Below the pieces are notes generated by a model. The model ran no database searches. It saw only the letters and a program-made list of their open reading frames with translations, and was not told the origin of the DNA. From assembly GCA_030710605.1 (NCBI GenBank), contig CP092865.1, forward strand, positions 137,553,585 to 137,617,584: a stretch of DNA of 64,000 nt. The letters are read 5' to 3'. Shown here piece by piece: positions 29,719-40,633 of this stretch. Position 1 is the stretch's first letter. The number at the start of each line of letters is the position of its first letter. Source of the DNA: Cordylochernes scorpioides (taxonomy: Eukaryota > Arthropoda > Arachnida > Pseudoscorpiones > Chernetidae). A program made the translations under genes and the position numbers.

Positions 29719-30090
29719 CGCTCATAGACAAAACTTAAGGAAGTTGTACCTTTTAGGATGTATATCGGGATTTAGACAATAACTCTGAAAGATACACTAA
29801 TGGACAAAACTTAAGGAGGTTGTACCTTTTAGCATGTATATTGGGATTCTGACAATAACTCTGAAAGATATACTCATGGATAAAACTTAAGGAAAGTTGT
29901 ACCTTTTAGCATGTATATCGGGATTGAGACAATAACTCTGTAAGATATTTGTTACACAGTAACCTTTATTGAAGATACACGAGATAACTAAGTGTGAACA
30001 AAATTGCCTGTCTCCTGGAGAAAAAAATAGAGGACTGGTAACATATAAGACTTATTAGTTCCATAAGTTTTGTCCATGAGCGTATATATA
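29719..30090. mobile_element. broken cluster of Tc1-type MITEs
   Basis: Three consecutive starts of the same element, each an ACAAAACTTAAGGA-type end followed by AAGTTGTACCTTTTAG (about 29722, 29794, 29873), lie in a row. One body and one closing end follow (AAGTTTTGTCCATGAGCGTA at about 30066-30085). They share the interior with 3138-3343 and 8421-8633. Repeated left tips suggest tandem truncated copies produced by abortive repair. Confidence 0.75.
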
Positions 30091-30212
30091 AGGAAATGGA
30101 ATATTTTGAAGAGGATAAACATGAAAATGTGAGATTAGCTCTAATAAACATTGATAAAAATTGCTTCGAAACTTTTGAATGGACTTTAATATAGTTTTTC
30201 AAATTAAAGATA

Positions 30213-30336
30213 ATTCGGCCAGTAGATCGTTTTTATTGTCTCGACGTTTCGACAAAAATCTTTTGTTCTCTTCAGGAGCAAACAAAAAATATTTTTGTCG
30301 AAACGTCGAGACAATAAAAAGATTTACTGAACGAAG
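30213..30336. mobile_element. palindromic Penelope-like terminal fragment
   Basis: TTTATTGTCTCGACGTTTCG with ACAAAAATCTTTTG at left is mirrored by ATTTTTGTCGAAACGTCGAG at right around a short centre (TCTTCAGGAGCAAAC). The minus strand carries a hammerhead-like core (see 30239-30279). No protein. Confidence 0.55.
30239..30279 (-). ncRNA. hammerhead-like motif
   Basis: Minus strand: GCTC, CTGAAGA (30275-30269), a hairpin GAACAAAA-GAT-TTTTTGTC with one bulge, GAAA (30250-30247), CG, TC, GAGAC. CTGAAGA fits CUGANGA, and the predicted triplet is GUC. Stem I is short (about three pairs), so activity is doubtful. Confidence 0.5.
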
Positions 30337-31029
30337 TATCTTTAATTTGAATAATTATGAATGCTAGCCAGGCAACCTTTATCTTTACGATTGAATATAG
30401 TTATTAGGAAGGAAGAAGTTTTCCTATTCTGCCCCCAGTCTATGCAGTGTGAACTCAGTAAGTATGTAAATGAGTCGTTCCCCATTGTGCGGCAGATGGG
30501 CCAATGACGGCGTTGAGAAAGTTGCTGGATAGCTGCACTACAAGGTGTGCTACTTATTCTGTGATAGTTAGGTTAACAACACCCCAGTTCCCTTAACTAT
30601 TTATACAGGGGAAAGATCCAGAAATGAAGATACACTTTAATAGATTATATATATAAAAATAATTGTATATAGGTTGATAAAATGTATTTAGGCGCAAGTA
30701 TCCAAGCTGGGATATCGCGTCCGATATTTCAAATAGCAATCATCAAAAAGTATTCAGAAATTTTATAATCGATATAAAATACACTAAGTAGGAAAGTTGA
30801 AATTGTCTATACATGGACAATAATATCAAGCAAATTATTGTTCATTTCATCACACAGATGATCGTTTGGAGAATATTTGCATATCCTTGTCACGTGTACA
30901 TGGAGTTGTACACGATTTTTATCGATGATAATGTTATTTAGCTGTAAGATGTTTTTAGGTTGTTTTATAGACCTGTCTCTTAAATAATCCACCACCAATT
31001 AATCAACACCATGAACATGTTTGTCTCCC
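30337..31029. other. no gene recognised
   Basis: No transposon protein or repeat boundary seen. One moderately GC-rich stretch (about 30410-30600) has no convincing splice-flanked frame. Confidence 0.35.
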
Positions 31030-32145
31030 CGTAATGTTTGATTGATTTTCTCTGTAAATAGGTAAATGATAATAATTTTTAATATTTATCTGGTCTGCAT
31101 GATAGAGGAATTATTTAAAAAATAAAATTCAATGATTTTTAATATCTTCTTTCAATATGTAGGGTTTCAGCAGCTTGAAAATATGTAAAAATTGTTTAAT
31201 TTAATTATAAAAAACAATAATTATAATTAAATGTCTTTGTTTTATTATTAAACTAGCCGAATGACCCGGGAAACGCCCGGGTTTTACCCAATTAAATGTT
31301 TTTATTCAAATACTATTCGTTACAATTATAAATTGGCGCCGTGGATGTCACTTCGTGAAATGTCCCGTTCCAAACTTTCTGTCTGAGAAGCGATATTTTT
31401 ACAGAGAGATGATCTGGCTTTGTGTCTTCTGCTCGAATGAATGTTTTTTCTGTTAGAATTTTGTTCCTGCATACTAAAAATGAAACTGGCTTCATCCGTT
31501 GTATCTGCTTTTTGAAATTTTTCCCGTTATAATTTTGTTTCTGATAATCAAACATGATACAGAAATATTGTCATAATCATTTTCTGACTATAAAACAACT
31601 ATTTTTGCCCAGAACCTGTCAATTTAAATTTTTCTTTGCTAAAAATCCGATAAATATATCTTCCAGAATTTTCTCTATGTTCTGTTAAACCACGCTTTAC
31701 ATGTACATTAGGTCAGCTGATATTACCTCCCATCTTCACCGCAGGGAGGCGCTGCTTGCGAGCGAAAGGGCAAATTCGCCAACGCAATTTGCAAATAACT
31801 CGAAGAATATTCGAGATAGAGACCTAAAAATATCACTATAAGTTTTTCCAGATTCTACTCTATATACTGTTAAAAATTCAGTCAGATTAGTTACGTTTTG
31901 TGGACGTGTATAGCCGACATAGGAACAAACACACATATACATACACTGACTTTTATATATATAGGGATTAAATAATTTTGGGATATTTTCAAGTTGCTGA
32001 AACCTACATATTGAAAGGAGATATTAAAAAAGCATTGAATTTTTTTTAACAAGTCCTCCATCATGTTGATGCAGATAAAATATCAAATATTATCATTTAC
32101 CTATTTACAAAGAAAATCAATAAAACATGAAATATTGTTGACTTT
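31030..32145. mobile_element. long inverted repeat with Helitron in its loop
   Basis: The left arm (about 31035-31205: GATTGATTTTCTCTGTAAAT to TTTCAGCAGCTTGAAAATAT) is complementary to the right arm (about 31985-32130: ATTTTCAAGTTGCTGAAACC to AAAGAAAATCAATAAAACAT) with scattered mismatches. The sequence just right of it (TTTATTGAAACTGATTCC and beyond) recurs at 38380, so the host repeat is a multicopy family. Confidence 0.65.
31253..31967 (-). mobile_element. non-autonomous Helitron 2
   Basis: On the minus strand it starts TCCCTATATATATAAAAGTC after an A and ends with the hairpin ACCCGGGC-GTTT-CCCGGGT, ten bases before CTAG (31256-31253) and a T. It shares the GGTCAGCTGATATTACCTCC region and the cytosine-rich end with Helitron 3 in opposite orientation. 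Open frames inside it are by-products. Confidence 0.8.
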
Positions 32146-32624
32146 TGCTTAGAATTTTTATTGAAACTGATTCCAATAATTATTAAATAAACATTGTATT
32201 TATTGATTTACAAGAGAGAGAACAAAATATAAAAGGGAAACTAAGATTAAACAAAGGAACTTTTTTTTGTTCGGTTAACGCCTATTTACCTGTGAGCTTA
32301 CACACACTCTGTGGTAACAATTAAATAATATATATTCAACAAATATAATTATCTTTCATATATATGATACTTATGCGGTTTTAAAGCAGTATGACATACC
32401 TGTTCTGGCCTACCATGTATTAATCACAACAACTGTGTGATTGCAGTGAGGGCGGTGGATCCAGCGGACTTAAAGGGAAATTGACAATAAAGGGTTTTGT
32501 TCATGCGACAACTGAGTCCATCCAGCCTCCATAACACACCACGTTGAAGGACACAGTCGATGTATATTGTGGTACCTAGGGAACAAATCCTTGTGATGGT
32601 TCTAAAACAGCAGTCGGGTATATC
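32146..32624. other. repeat flank and unassigned sequence
   Basis: 32146-32340 matches 38360-38425 plus 38719-38850 (ACAAGAGAGAGAACAAAATA). The remainder, moderately GC-rich from 32440, is unassigned; an acceptor-like TGTGATTGCAG lies at 32434-32444. The last bases GTATATC are the 5' edge of Helitron 3, split off by the Gypsy insertion. Confidence 0.5.
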
Positions 32625-32857
32625 TGTGGGGACCAGGGATGCAGCACCCCGCCGACGCCGCCGCCAGGATAAATAAACAGACGGCCGCCATAAATCACCA
32701 ACCACAGCGGAGGAATCTGGAGAGAGGACCAGACGTACATTCCGGGCTGCTGTGCTCTAGGTCTTCCCATATAATGTAGCCAACAAGAAACTCCAATAAA
32801 CACTAACTTTGAGAGACTTTCTGAGCCATCGCTGGACCAGTAAATTGACACGCCACA
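32625..32857 (+). repeat. Gypsy-1 5' LTR
   Basis: 233 bp, GC-rich at its 5' part (CCGCCGACGCCGCCGCC) with AATAAACA motifs (32665 and 32796) that may serve polyadenylation. Partner LTR at 37142-37375. Confidence 0.95.
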
Positions 32858-33134
32858 TTGGTGAGCCGGACGTGATTGAAAAGAAAAGCATACGAAGATC
32901 TCAAGAGATAAAGAAATGCAAAAAGTGATTCAAGTTTGAAAAGAAGCATCATCAGGATATCGGGATATCATCTCAAGACTAAGATAAGTTTTTATATTAT
33001 CTTCCTTGTTATTTTATCTCAATATTTTTATTTTTAACTTTATCTCTAAGCTGTTGTGTCGAATTTAAATTTACGTAAATGGAAACAGAAATAAGCCTAG
33101 CGATACCTCAGAAATATGCAAAGTTAGTGTTAAA

Positions 33135-33780
33135 ATACCGCCTTTCTGGGTTGAAAAACCTGAAATATGGTTCTTCCAGGTAGAAGCACAGTTCAAAATA
33201 GGTGGAATTATTCAGGAAGACACTAAATTTAATTATTTGATCTCCCAATTAGAACCTAAATATATAGAAAACATTTGGGACATAATTAATAGCAAAAGCG
33301 ACAACAAGTACTCTGAATGTAAATCACGACTACTTGAATTGTTCAGAGAAAGTGAAGGGTTGAGAATTAAAAGTTAATTTCAGGTATTGAGCTCGGAGAC
33401 ATGAAGCCGAGCCAGTTATTACAAAAGCTCAGATCCCTCGCTACCCCAGATATCTCTGACAATTTAATAAAAACTTTATGGCTTGATAAACTGCCCACAT
33501 CCATAAAGAATATACTTATTGTAAGCGAAGAGGACATTAGAAAATTGGCCATTATGGCCGATAAAATACATGAAATAAACTCTTCCAAAGAAATATATGA
33601 TGCGGAAGTGCCTTCTTCATCAACAGATCGCTTGATCGCCAAATTGGAAGATCTTGAACGGCAGCTGTCCGAATTGAGACTGGATAGATCTGATAGATCT
33701 AGATCTCGATCCAAAATAGGACTCAGTCAAGACCGAGAAGTAATTCTCAAAGATATTTCGATCCAAAAGGGAAATACTGC
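33135..33780 (+). pseudogene. Gypsy-1 Gag
   Basis: Reads IPPFWVEKPEIWFFQVEAQF then KFNYLISQLEPKYIENIWDI in one frame, and MKPSQLLQKLRSLATPDISD, LWLDKLPTSIKNIL in the next (from 33401), with a break near 33375. This is the conserved Gag core (retrotransposon gag fold) of the Gypsy family that also supplied Gypsy-C. The charged coiled-coil-like tail (LIAKLEDLERQLSELRLDRS) runs into an Arg/Ser stretch. Confidence 0.8.
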
Positions 33781-33819
33781 TAATACCATTTTAGATTTGG
33801 TCCTAATTGCTTGCAAAAT

Positions 33820-34208
33820 AAATGCAGGCCTCCGTGCAGTTGGAAAGAGTCGGAAAACTCCAACCGGCGGACAGAGTAGCGACAAGCTCTTCTGCCGGCA
33901 TTCAGGATTGTCGCAATCTCCGATTATTTGTGACGGACAAAAACACGGGATTGCGCTTTTTAGTGGACAGTGGTGCTGATATATCTATAATACCTCCAAA
34001 GGATAAAAATAGGATGCCTAGCTCTGATTATAAATTATATGCAGCCAATGGTACAGAAATTGTTACCTATGGAACAAAGGTTAGAAATTTGGATATCGGA
34101 CTTCGACGTCAATTCCAATGGCCTTTTGTAATCGCCAATATAAACAGAGCAATAATAGGAGCCGATTTTTTTGAACAACTTTGGATTGATTATCGATATA
34201 AAAAATAA
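33820..34208 (+). pseudogene. Gypsy-1 aspartic protease
   Basis: NTGLRFLVDSGADISIIPPK holds the DSGAD active-site triad of retroviral-type proteases. LNIGLRRQF-type and AIIGADFFEQL residues form the second conserved half (I-I-G-x-D). Frame breaks before 33822 and near 34190 separate it from Gag and the reverse transcriptase. Confidence 0.8.
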
Positions 34209-35680
34209 ACGCCTAATTGATGGAATAACTAATCTTTCCATAAGAGGCGTCATTCAGTCAATCTCAGACATGGGAAATATTAGCACTCTAAATTCAACAT
34301 CCAAGATCAGCGCTATCCTAACCAAATATCCTAACCTATGTAGGCCACCATCAGATTTTGTAGAAGCAAAACATACCGTTAAGCATTATATTCCTACAAG
34401 AGGTCAGCCAATTCACTCAAAAGCCGTCGCCTAGATTCACAGAGATTAACTCTTGCTAAGGCAGAATTTCAATATATGTTGAATAATGGAATAATTAGAC
34501 CCTCAAATTCTCCTTGGGCGAGTCCACTACATTTAGTTTCAAAAAAGGACGAGTCACTAAGACCTTGTGGTGATTATAGAAGACTCAATGCAGTTACACT
34601 TCCAGATCGTTATCCAATCCCTAGACTGGACGATTTCCACCACATCTTAAAAGGTACTCGTGTGTACTCAAAAATAGACCTATGCAAAGCATTCTATCAG
34701 ATTCCAATTGCTGAAGAGGATAAACCAAAGACTGCCATCATTACTCCTTTTGGGCTATTCGAATTTAATGTAATGAGTTTCGGTCTTAGAAATGCTACTG
34801 CTACCTTTCAGAGATTCATGCATGAAGTCTTAAGAAACTTGGACTTTGCATTTGTCTACTTAGATGATATTCTGGTAGCCTCTAAACGGAAGAAGAGCAT
34901 TATAGCCACCTTGAAACCTTATTCAGCAGACTAAATTCCTATGGATTGAGAATCAATCTTTCTAATCTAAATTCCTAGTACAGGAAATTGATTTTCTAGG
35001 ATACCTAATTACCTCTCACGGTGTGAAACCACTCCCAACAAAGGTTAAAGCTATTCTAGAATATAAGAAACCAGAAACAGTTCATGAATTACGCATATTT
35101 TTGGGAATGCTAAACTTTTATCGTACCTTTTTAAACAATGCCGCAGAGACTCAGGCAATCCTTCATGAATACTTGAGGGGAGCCAAGAAAAAGGATAGAA
35201 GCGAAATAAAATGGACTGAAGAAGCTGAAGTTCAGTTTGAAAAATGCAAACAAGCCCTAGCTAATACAGCACTGTTAGCCTACCCCGATACTGAACTGCC
35301 TATCTCACTCTGTACAGATGCTTCAGATCGGGCAGTTGGATCAGTTCTCCAACAGCTTGACAATAATAATTGGAAACCAATAGCATTTTTCTCTAAAAAA
35401 TTAAATCCTGCTCAATGTAATTATAATACATATGATAGAGAGCTTCTCGCAATATATTTGTCTATCAAATTCTTCAAGCACCTGCTTGAGGCACGTGAAT
35501 TTACAATTTTGACTGATCACAAACCTTTAATTTACGCATTCAAACAAAAAAATGAGAAAGCTTCTCCTAAACAATTAAGACATCTACAATACATTTCCCA
35601 ATTCACTACTGATATCAAGTACATAAAAGGTACTGACAACATAGTCGCCGATGCTCTGTCCAGAGTTGATGCTATCACAA
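34171..35680 (+). pseudogene. Gypsy-1 reverse transcriptase and RNase H
   Basis: Linker at 34171-34434; polymerase at 34476-34934 with PSNSPWASPLHLVSKKD, YSKIDLCKAFYQIPI, FGLFEFNVMSFGLRNA and the intact YLDD box. After an indel near 34925-35020, the thumb (LRIFLGMLNFYRTFL) and RNase H (LPISLCTDASDRAVGSVLQQ, NYNTYDRELLAIYLSIKFFK, FTILTDHKPLIYAF, DNIVADALSRVD) read cleanly from 35023. Catalytic D/E/D residues are present. Confidence 0.9.
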
Positions 35681-36990
35681 CTATCGACTATGAAGAGATC
35701 GCCAAAGAACAAACTGGTGATTCAGAACTACAAAACCTGATTTCAAAGAAAACTTCTCTAAAATTTAAGCAATGCCCACTACAATCAGGCAATTTGTTAT
35801 GGTGTGACGTGTCTACCAATAATATTAGACCATTCATTCCAATTAAATTCCGAATGATGGTTTTTAGGAACTTCCACGAACTCTCACACCCAGGCATCAA
35901 AGCCACTACTAAACAATTAACATCAAGATTTATATGGCCCAATATGAATAAAGACATTAGGAAATGGGCTCAAGCTTGTGTCAACTGCCAAAAGTGCAAG
36001 GTGTCGATACACACAAAATCAGAAATAGGCAAATATCAAGAAGTGGATGAAAGATTTAGTGTTGTCCACATAGATCTAATTGGTGCTTTACCTCCATCGA
36101 ATGGTAACATCTACTGTCTGACCTGCATCGACAGGTACACCAGCTGGATGGAAGTTGTTCGCTACCAGATATGAAGTCTGAAACGGTAGCGAGAGCGTTC
36201 TACGAAAACTGGATTGTTAGATTTGGAGCACCGCATACAGTGATATCAGACCGAGGAAAGCAGTTTACTTCTCAACTTTTTCAAAGATTTAACAACGCTG
36301 TGTGGTATCAAACTTCGCCATTCCACGGCGTACCACCCTCAGTGTAATGGAAGATTGAAAGGCTTCATAGAACCATTAAAACTGCCATTCGTGCCCACAA
36401 TAGTATTAAGTGGACAGAAACGCTGCCAACAGTTCTCCTAGGCTTGCGTGCTGCTATCAACAAAGATAACAACCATTCTTTGTCTCAGATGGTATATGGC
36501 AAAACCATCAGACTGCCTGGCGAATTCTTTGATGATTCTAAACATCACCTGCATGCTGAAGAATTTGTTCAACAGCTTCAAAAGCAAATGGAATTGCTCA
36601 AACCCTTAAATGAAAAACATCATTCGAAGACTAAAGTATTTGTTCATAAAGATCTGAAAACATGTTCACATGTATTTATCAGGACAGATCGAGTGAAGAA
36701 ACCTCTGGAACCACCATATGAGGGACCCTTCCCAGTCCTTGAAAGAACAGACAAGTATTTCACACTCAAAGTGAAAGGAAAAAAACGTTACCACATCGAT
36801 TGACCGATTGCGACCTGCTTATTTGCTGGCAGATTCGGACAATATAACTGCAGAACATCCTACTGCAGCAAGACCCATCGTGTCGGGAGCGCTGCCTTCT
36901 ACATCGTCCCAACAGAATCCTGACCCACCAGATGTGGAGAAGTACACAGAATTCAAGGAACAGGATCAGCACCAGACCTGCCTAGGACAA
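35680..36990 (+). pseudogene. Gypsy-1 integrase
   Basis: The zinc-binding HHCC part is visible as HELSHPGIKATTKQLTSRFI ... CVNCQKC. The core begins VVHIDLIGALPPSNGNIYCL (first D) and, after a shift near 36170, continues with SDRGKQFTS (second D) and the region around HRTIKTAIRAHN. The C-terminal part (36444-36803) has YGKTIRLPGEFFDD and the KPLEPPYEGPFPVL domain typical of Gypsy integrase tails. Frame breaks near 36170, 36285, 36350 and 36790. Confidence 0.88.
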
Positions 36991-37141
36991 GATCGGGGAG
37001 AATAATCAAGAAACCCGTGAGATTTAAGGAGCAATAGACTATATTTCTCCTTATTTTATTTTCTTGCCTATATGATGTATATATATTGTACTTAACCACT
37101 TTGTGCACAAATCGTGACTACGCCACTGGAGGGGGGAGTAC

Positions 37142-37375
37142 TGTGGGGACCAGGGATGCAGCACCCCGCCGACGCCGCCGCCAGGATAAATAAACAGACG
37201 GCCGCCATAAATCACCAACCACAGCGGAGGAATCTGGAGAGAGGACCAGACGTACATTCCGGGCTGCTGTGCTCTAGGTCTTCCCATATAAATGTAGCCA
37301 ACAAGAAACTCCAATAAACACTAACTTTGAGAGACTTTCTGAGCCATCGCTGGACCAGTAAATTGACACACTACA
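37142..37375 (+). repeat. Gypsy-1 3' LTR
   Basis: 234 bp, nearly identical to 32625-32857. Followed by TATC, the target duplication, which is at the same time the first bases of Helitron 3. Confidence 0.95.
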
Positions 37376-37377
37376 TA

Positions 37378-38319
37378 TCTTATATATATATATATATAAA
37401 TGAATGTTTGTATGTATGCCCCAGTATACAAATTCGCAGTAGTTCACTAATTCAAACCAAAATTTCCATACATAGGTAAAAAAATAACGGGGAAGACGAT
37501 AGGCTATTTTAAAAAAATATATAAATCAATTATTAAAACTATATATTCAGATTATTCTACTTGGCTCACGAACAGCGCCCTCTAGAACGCTTTAGAACAA
37601 AAAGCAGGCGACCTGCCGGCGGCGCGCGCCCGTTGGCTGCCGGCGAGCACGTGACTTCCCTGTGCGCGCGCATGGCTGTCGGCGAGGGCAGTTTCACGCG
37701 ACCGCCCGCCAGCGAGAGAAGCTTTTTCCTTAATTACAATGCAAGTCCTTAACCTATATTTACAGATTTTCTAATTTATAACTATTTCACAACTTCGCCG
37801 TTTAGAATAACTGCTCTAATTCGAAATATTTGGTATGTTTTATTTGTGTTCACTCTATTTCTATTTATTTGAAGTTTATAATTTCCATGTTTCAAAAACC
37901 TATTTCAAAAGGTCGTTAGAAATATGTAAGGCCTGAAATTGCTTTACATGCTAATATTTATGGTGCCGAGCGTAGCTTAATGGTTAGGTGTATGGCTTCG
38001 TATTTCCACAACCTTGGTTCGAAACTAAGCCTGGGTGTTTTTTTTTTTTTTTTTAATATTTTTGAAGCAATTTTTTTTTTACAGTACCAAAATTTCCATA
38101 CATAGGTTTGCGTACACACGAGTTTGCCCTTTTGCTCGCGAGCAGCGCCTCTAGCGGTGAAGATGGGAGGTAATATCAGCTGACCTAATGTACATGTACA
38201 GTTTGGACGGGACGCTTCGCAAGAGTGACATCCACGGCGCCAATTTATAATTGTTACGCAGTGTTTGAATAAAACATTTAATCGTGTAAACCCGGGCGTT
38301 GCCTGGGTCATTCGTCTAG
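37378..38319 (+). mobile_element. non-autonomous Helitron 3
   Basis: Starts TCTTATATATATATATATAA and ends AACCCGGGCGTTGCCTGGGT (hairpin) then CTAG at 38316-38319 followed by T. It shares CAAAATTTCCATACATAGG with Helitron 1 and contains that phrase twice (about 37457 and 38088), so it carries an internal duplication. A tRNA-like block is embedded at 37962-38037. Confidence 0.82.
37962..38037 (+). tRNA. tRNA-derived (SINE-like) block with A and B boxes
   Basis: TAGCTTAATGG (A box) and GGTTCGAAACT (B box) are spaced as in a tRNA gene. The T arm CTTGG-TTCGAAA-CTAAG pairs (with one G-T). The acceptor does not pair well, so it is a pseudogene or SINE head. A run of about 18 T follows at 38038, a Pol III terminator. 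It is embedded in Helitron 3. Confidence 0.45.
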
Positions 38320-38425
38320 TCATCTATAATGGGGAGGAAGAAATATTCCTGAAGTTACTGTTGACTTTGCTTTGAATTTTTAATGAAACTGATTCCAAGA
38401 ATTATAATCAAACATTATATTTATT

Positions 38426-38718
38426 GCGAAAAAATAGTACAAATGTGATATTGTACTGGGATAAGGTGCATAAATTATAAAAAAGGCATCTCCCTATTGT
38501 GCAACTGAAAGTTGCTGATGGTATGCGCCATCTATCGGAATAAATATCAACTATTCTCGTTGATTTCTTTTCTTGATTAATCAAAAATGGGTATTTGGCC
38601 AATTCTGGAATAATTAAAAAATCAACGAGAATAGTTGATATTTATTCCGATAGATGACGCAAGCCATCAGCAACTTTCGGTTGCACGATAAGGAGATGCC
38701 TTTTTTTTATAATATACT
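38426..38718. mobile_element. foldback derivative of the hammerhead repeat
   Basis: GGCATCTCCCTATTGTGCAA ... CTATTCTCGTTGATT and its complement at right form a palindrome of about 230 bp. The left flank CGAAAAAATAGTACAAATGT is the complement of the end of the repeat at 63427-63711. The hammerhead itself is absent. TTTATTG on both sides is a likely target duplication within the repeat seen uninterrupted at 32170-32230. Confidence 0.7.
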
Positions 38719-38991
38719 ATGTTTATTGATTTTACAAGAGAGAGAACAAAATATAAAAGGGAAATTAATATTAAAAAAATAAAACTTTTTTTTCGGTTAG
38801 CACCTATTAACTTGAGATCTTACACATGCTCTGTGGAAACAATCAATTAATTAATAATTATACAACAGTTTTTTTTTGTTAAAAACTACAAATATTCCTC
38901 TCAATGAGTTTATTTTAATTTTAAAATGCCAACTTTCAAGTGCACTTGCAGTAAAAGCGTGCGTTAACTTGATACGGAAAAAATATATATA

Positions 38992-40301
38992 TTGGGAGTA
39001 CAAATAAGTTTTGAGGGATTTGCAAAAGAAGCCACAACAAATATTATATAAATAGCAAGGTTATAGCATAGGTTATAAATAGCAAACTTTGTAAGGTTCA
39101 TGTTAAGGCTTCATCATTTCCCCAAAAAAATCAGAAGAAGTCTTTTCACTCAAGTGTAAGGAACTTTTTTTTTTTTGGTGCTCTAACCATGTCAACCTTT
39201 TTGCCAACAAAACACAATTTGCGGGAAGCGCTGCTTTTTGTTTTAATTTGAAGAAAAGTGCAACTGATGGACATCGATTGCTGTGTGAGGCATATGGTAA
39301 ACATGCTCTATCAATAAAATCATGTGAGTACTGGTTTCGGCATTTCAAAAGTCGCGATTTTGACACCAGAGACAAAGAACGCGGAGGGAGGCCAATAAAG
39401 TTCGAAGACGCTGAGTTGGAGGCTTTATTGGACGAAAGATTCAAGCCAAACTCAAGAGGAGCTCGCTGAAACCTTGGGAGTGACTCAACAAGCGATTTCG
39501 AACCGTCTCAAGGTCATGGGTATGGTGCAAAAACAAGGAAATTGGGTTCCATATGAACTCAAGCCAGGAAACATCGAGCGCCGTATTTGCACGTGCGAAC
39601 TACTGCTCAAAAGACAAAATCGGAAGGGTTTTTTGCATCGAATCGTGACGGGGGACGAAAAGTGGATTCACTACGACAAGCCAAAGCGCAGAAAATCGTC
39701 GGTTAAGCCCGGTCATGCATCAACTTCAACGGCCAAACCGAATATTCATGGCAAGAAGCTAATGCTGTGCATCTGGTGGGATCAGCACGGAGTGATCTAC
39801 TATGAGCTACTTCAGCCTAACGAAACCATCACTGGAGAACGTTACCAACAACAATTGATGCGATTAAGCCGAGCATTGAAGATTAAACGCCCACTATATG
39901 CCAAAAGACATGACAAGGTGATCTATCAGCACGACAACGCTCGGCCACATGTTGCAAAAGTTGTCAAGGAGACTTTGGAGGCGCTTCAATGGGATGTCCT
40001 ACCCCACCCGCTGTATTCACCAGACATTGCTCCTTCAGACTACCACATGTTCCGTTCGATGACACATGGCCTGGCCGAGCAGCACTTCACTTCTTACGAA
40101 GAGGCGAAAAATTGGGTCAATGTTTGGATCGCCTCAAAAGACGAGGAATTTTTTCGACACGGAATCCGTATGCTGCCTGAAAGATGGGAAAAAGTCGTAG
40201 CTAAAGATGGACAATACTTTGAATGAAATATATTGTACTGATTTCTCTGAATAAAGCTTCGAATTTATAAAAAATCCCTCAAAACTTATTTGTACTCCTA
40301 A
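38992..40301 (+). mobile_element. mariner transposon with TIRs, nearly intact
   Basis: 1310 bp. The left end TTGGGAGTACAAATAAGTTT with TTGAGGGATTT is matched by the right end AAATCCCTCAA plus AACTTATTTGTACTCCTAA, flanked by TA on both sides. It contains a single transposase gene. Confidence 0.93.
39189..40226 (+). pseudogene. mariner transposase (DD34D), two single-base frameshifts
   Basis: ATG at 39189 (MSTFLPTKHNLREALLF), helix-turn-helix region ALSIKSCEYWFRHFKSRDFD and LGVTQQAISNRLKVMGMV. Catalytic residues are in VTGDEKWIHYD, IYQHDNARPHVAK and YSPDIAPSDYHMF; the last two aspartates are separated by 34 residues, the mariner DD34D triad. Two breaks interrupt the frame: one T missing in the run at about 39234-39238, and one extra A at 39435-39437. 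Both are in homopolymers; otherwise about 345 codons are open. Family assignment is firm; whether it is active cannot be told. Confidence 0.9.
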
Positions 40302-40633
40302 TATATATATATGCTGTCAACATCTCAAAATTATTATTCTCATATTTATTTTTTCATAGAACTTTATTCCAATAATCATCATCACTTAGCATTGTTTACA
40401 GGTAAACTTTGTAAAAAGGAGACGTTGGTTAAAAATAAAAAACTAACGAGACATACATTCTTGATTTTTATTTCCTTTACATTAAAAATAGCTATAAAAG
40501 AAAAACTTACATCCGCTACATACTTGGCGCAGTCGAAAGGATACGAAAGAAAATTAAAAAGGTAAATTTTTAATTAAAAGATTATATATTCAAATTTAAA
40601 TATAACTCATTTAGAAACATCTTTATTGTTATA

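Larger units (their letters stand above)
32625..37375 (+). mobile_element. Gypsy LTR retrotransposon 1 (young)
   Basis: Two LTRs of 233 and 234 bp (32625-32857, 37142-37375) start TGTGGGGACCAGG and end ACA. They differ at two bases and one A-run indel. TATC flanks both sides as a 4-bp duplication. TTGGTGAGCCGGAC follows the 5' LTR as the primer-binding site, and a purine tract GGAGGGGGGAG precedes the 3' LTR. Gag, protease, reverse transcriptase, RNase H and integrase lie between in the Gypsy order, but in several frames. Confidence 0.95.

Noticed and set aside
31313..31942. Minus-strand frames of 68-80 codons
   Set aside because: They lie inside Helitron 2 and recur as non-coding sequence in the other Helitrons.
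32424..32851. Minus-strand frames across the Gypsy-1 5' LTR
   Set aside because: Antisense to the LTR and repeated at the 3' LTR; no domain.
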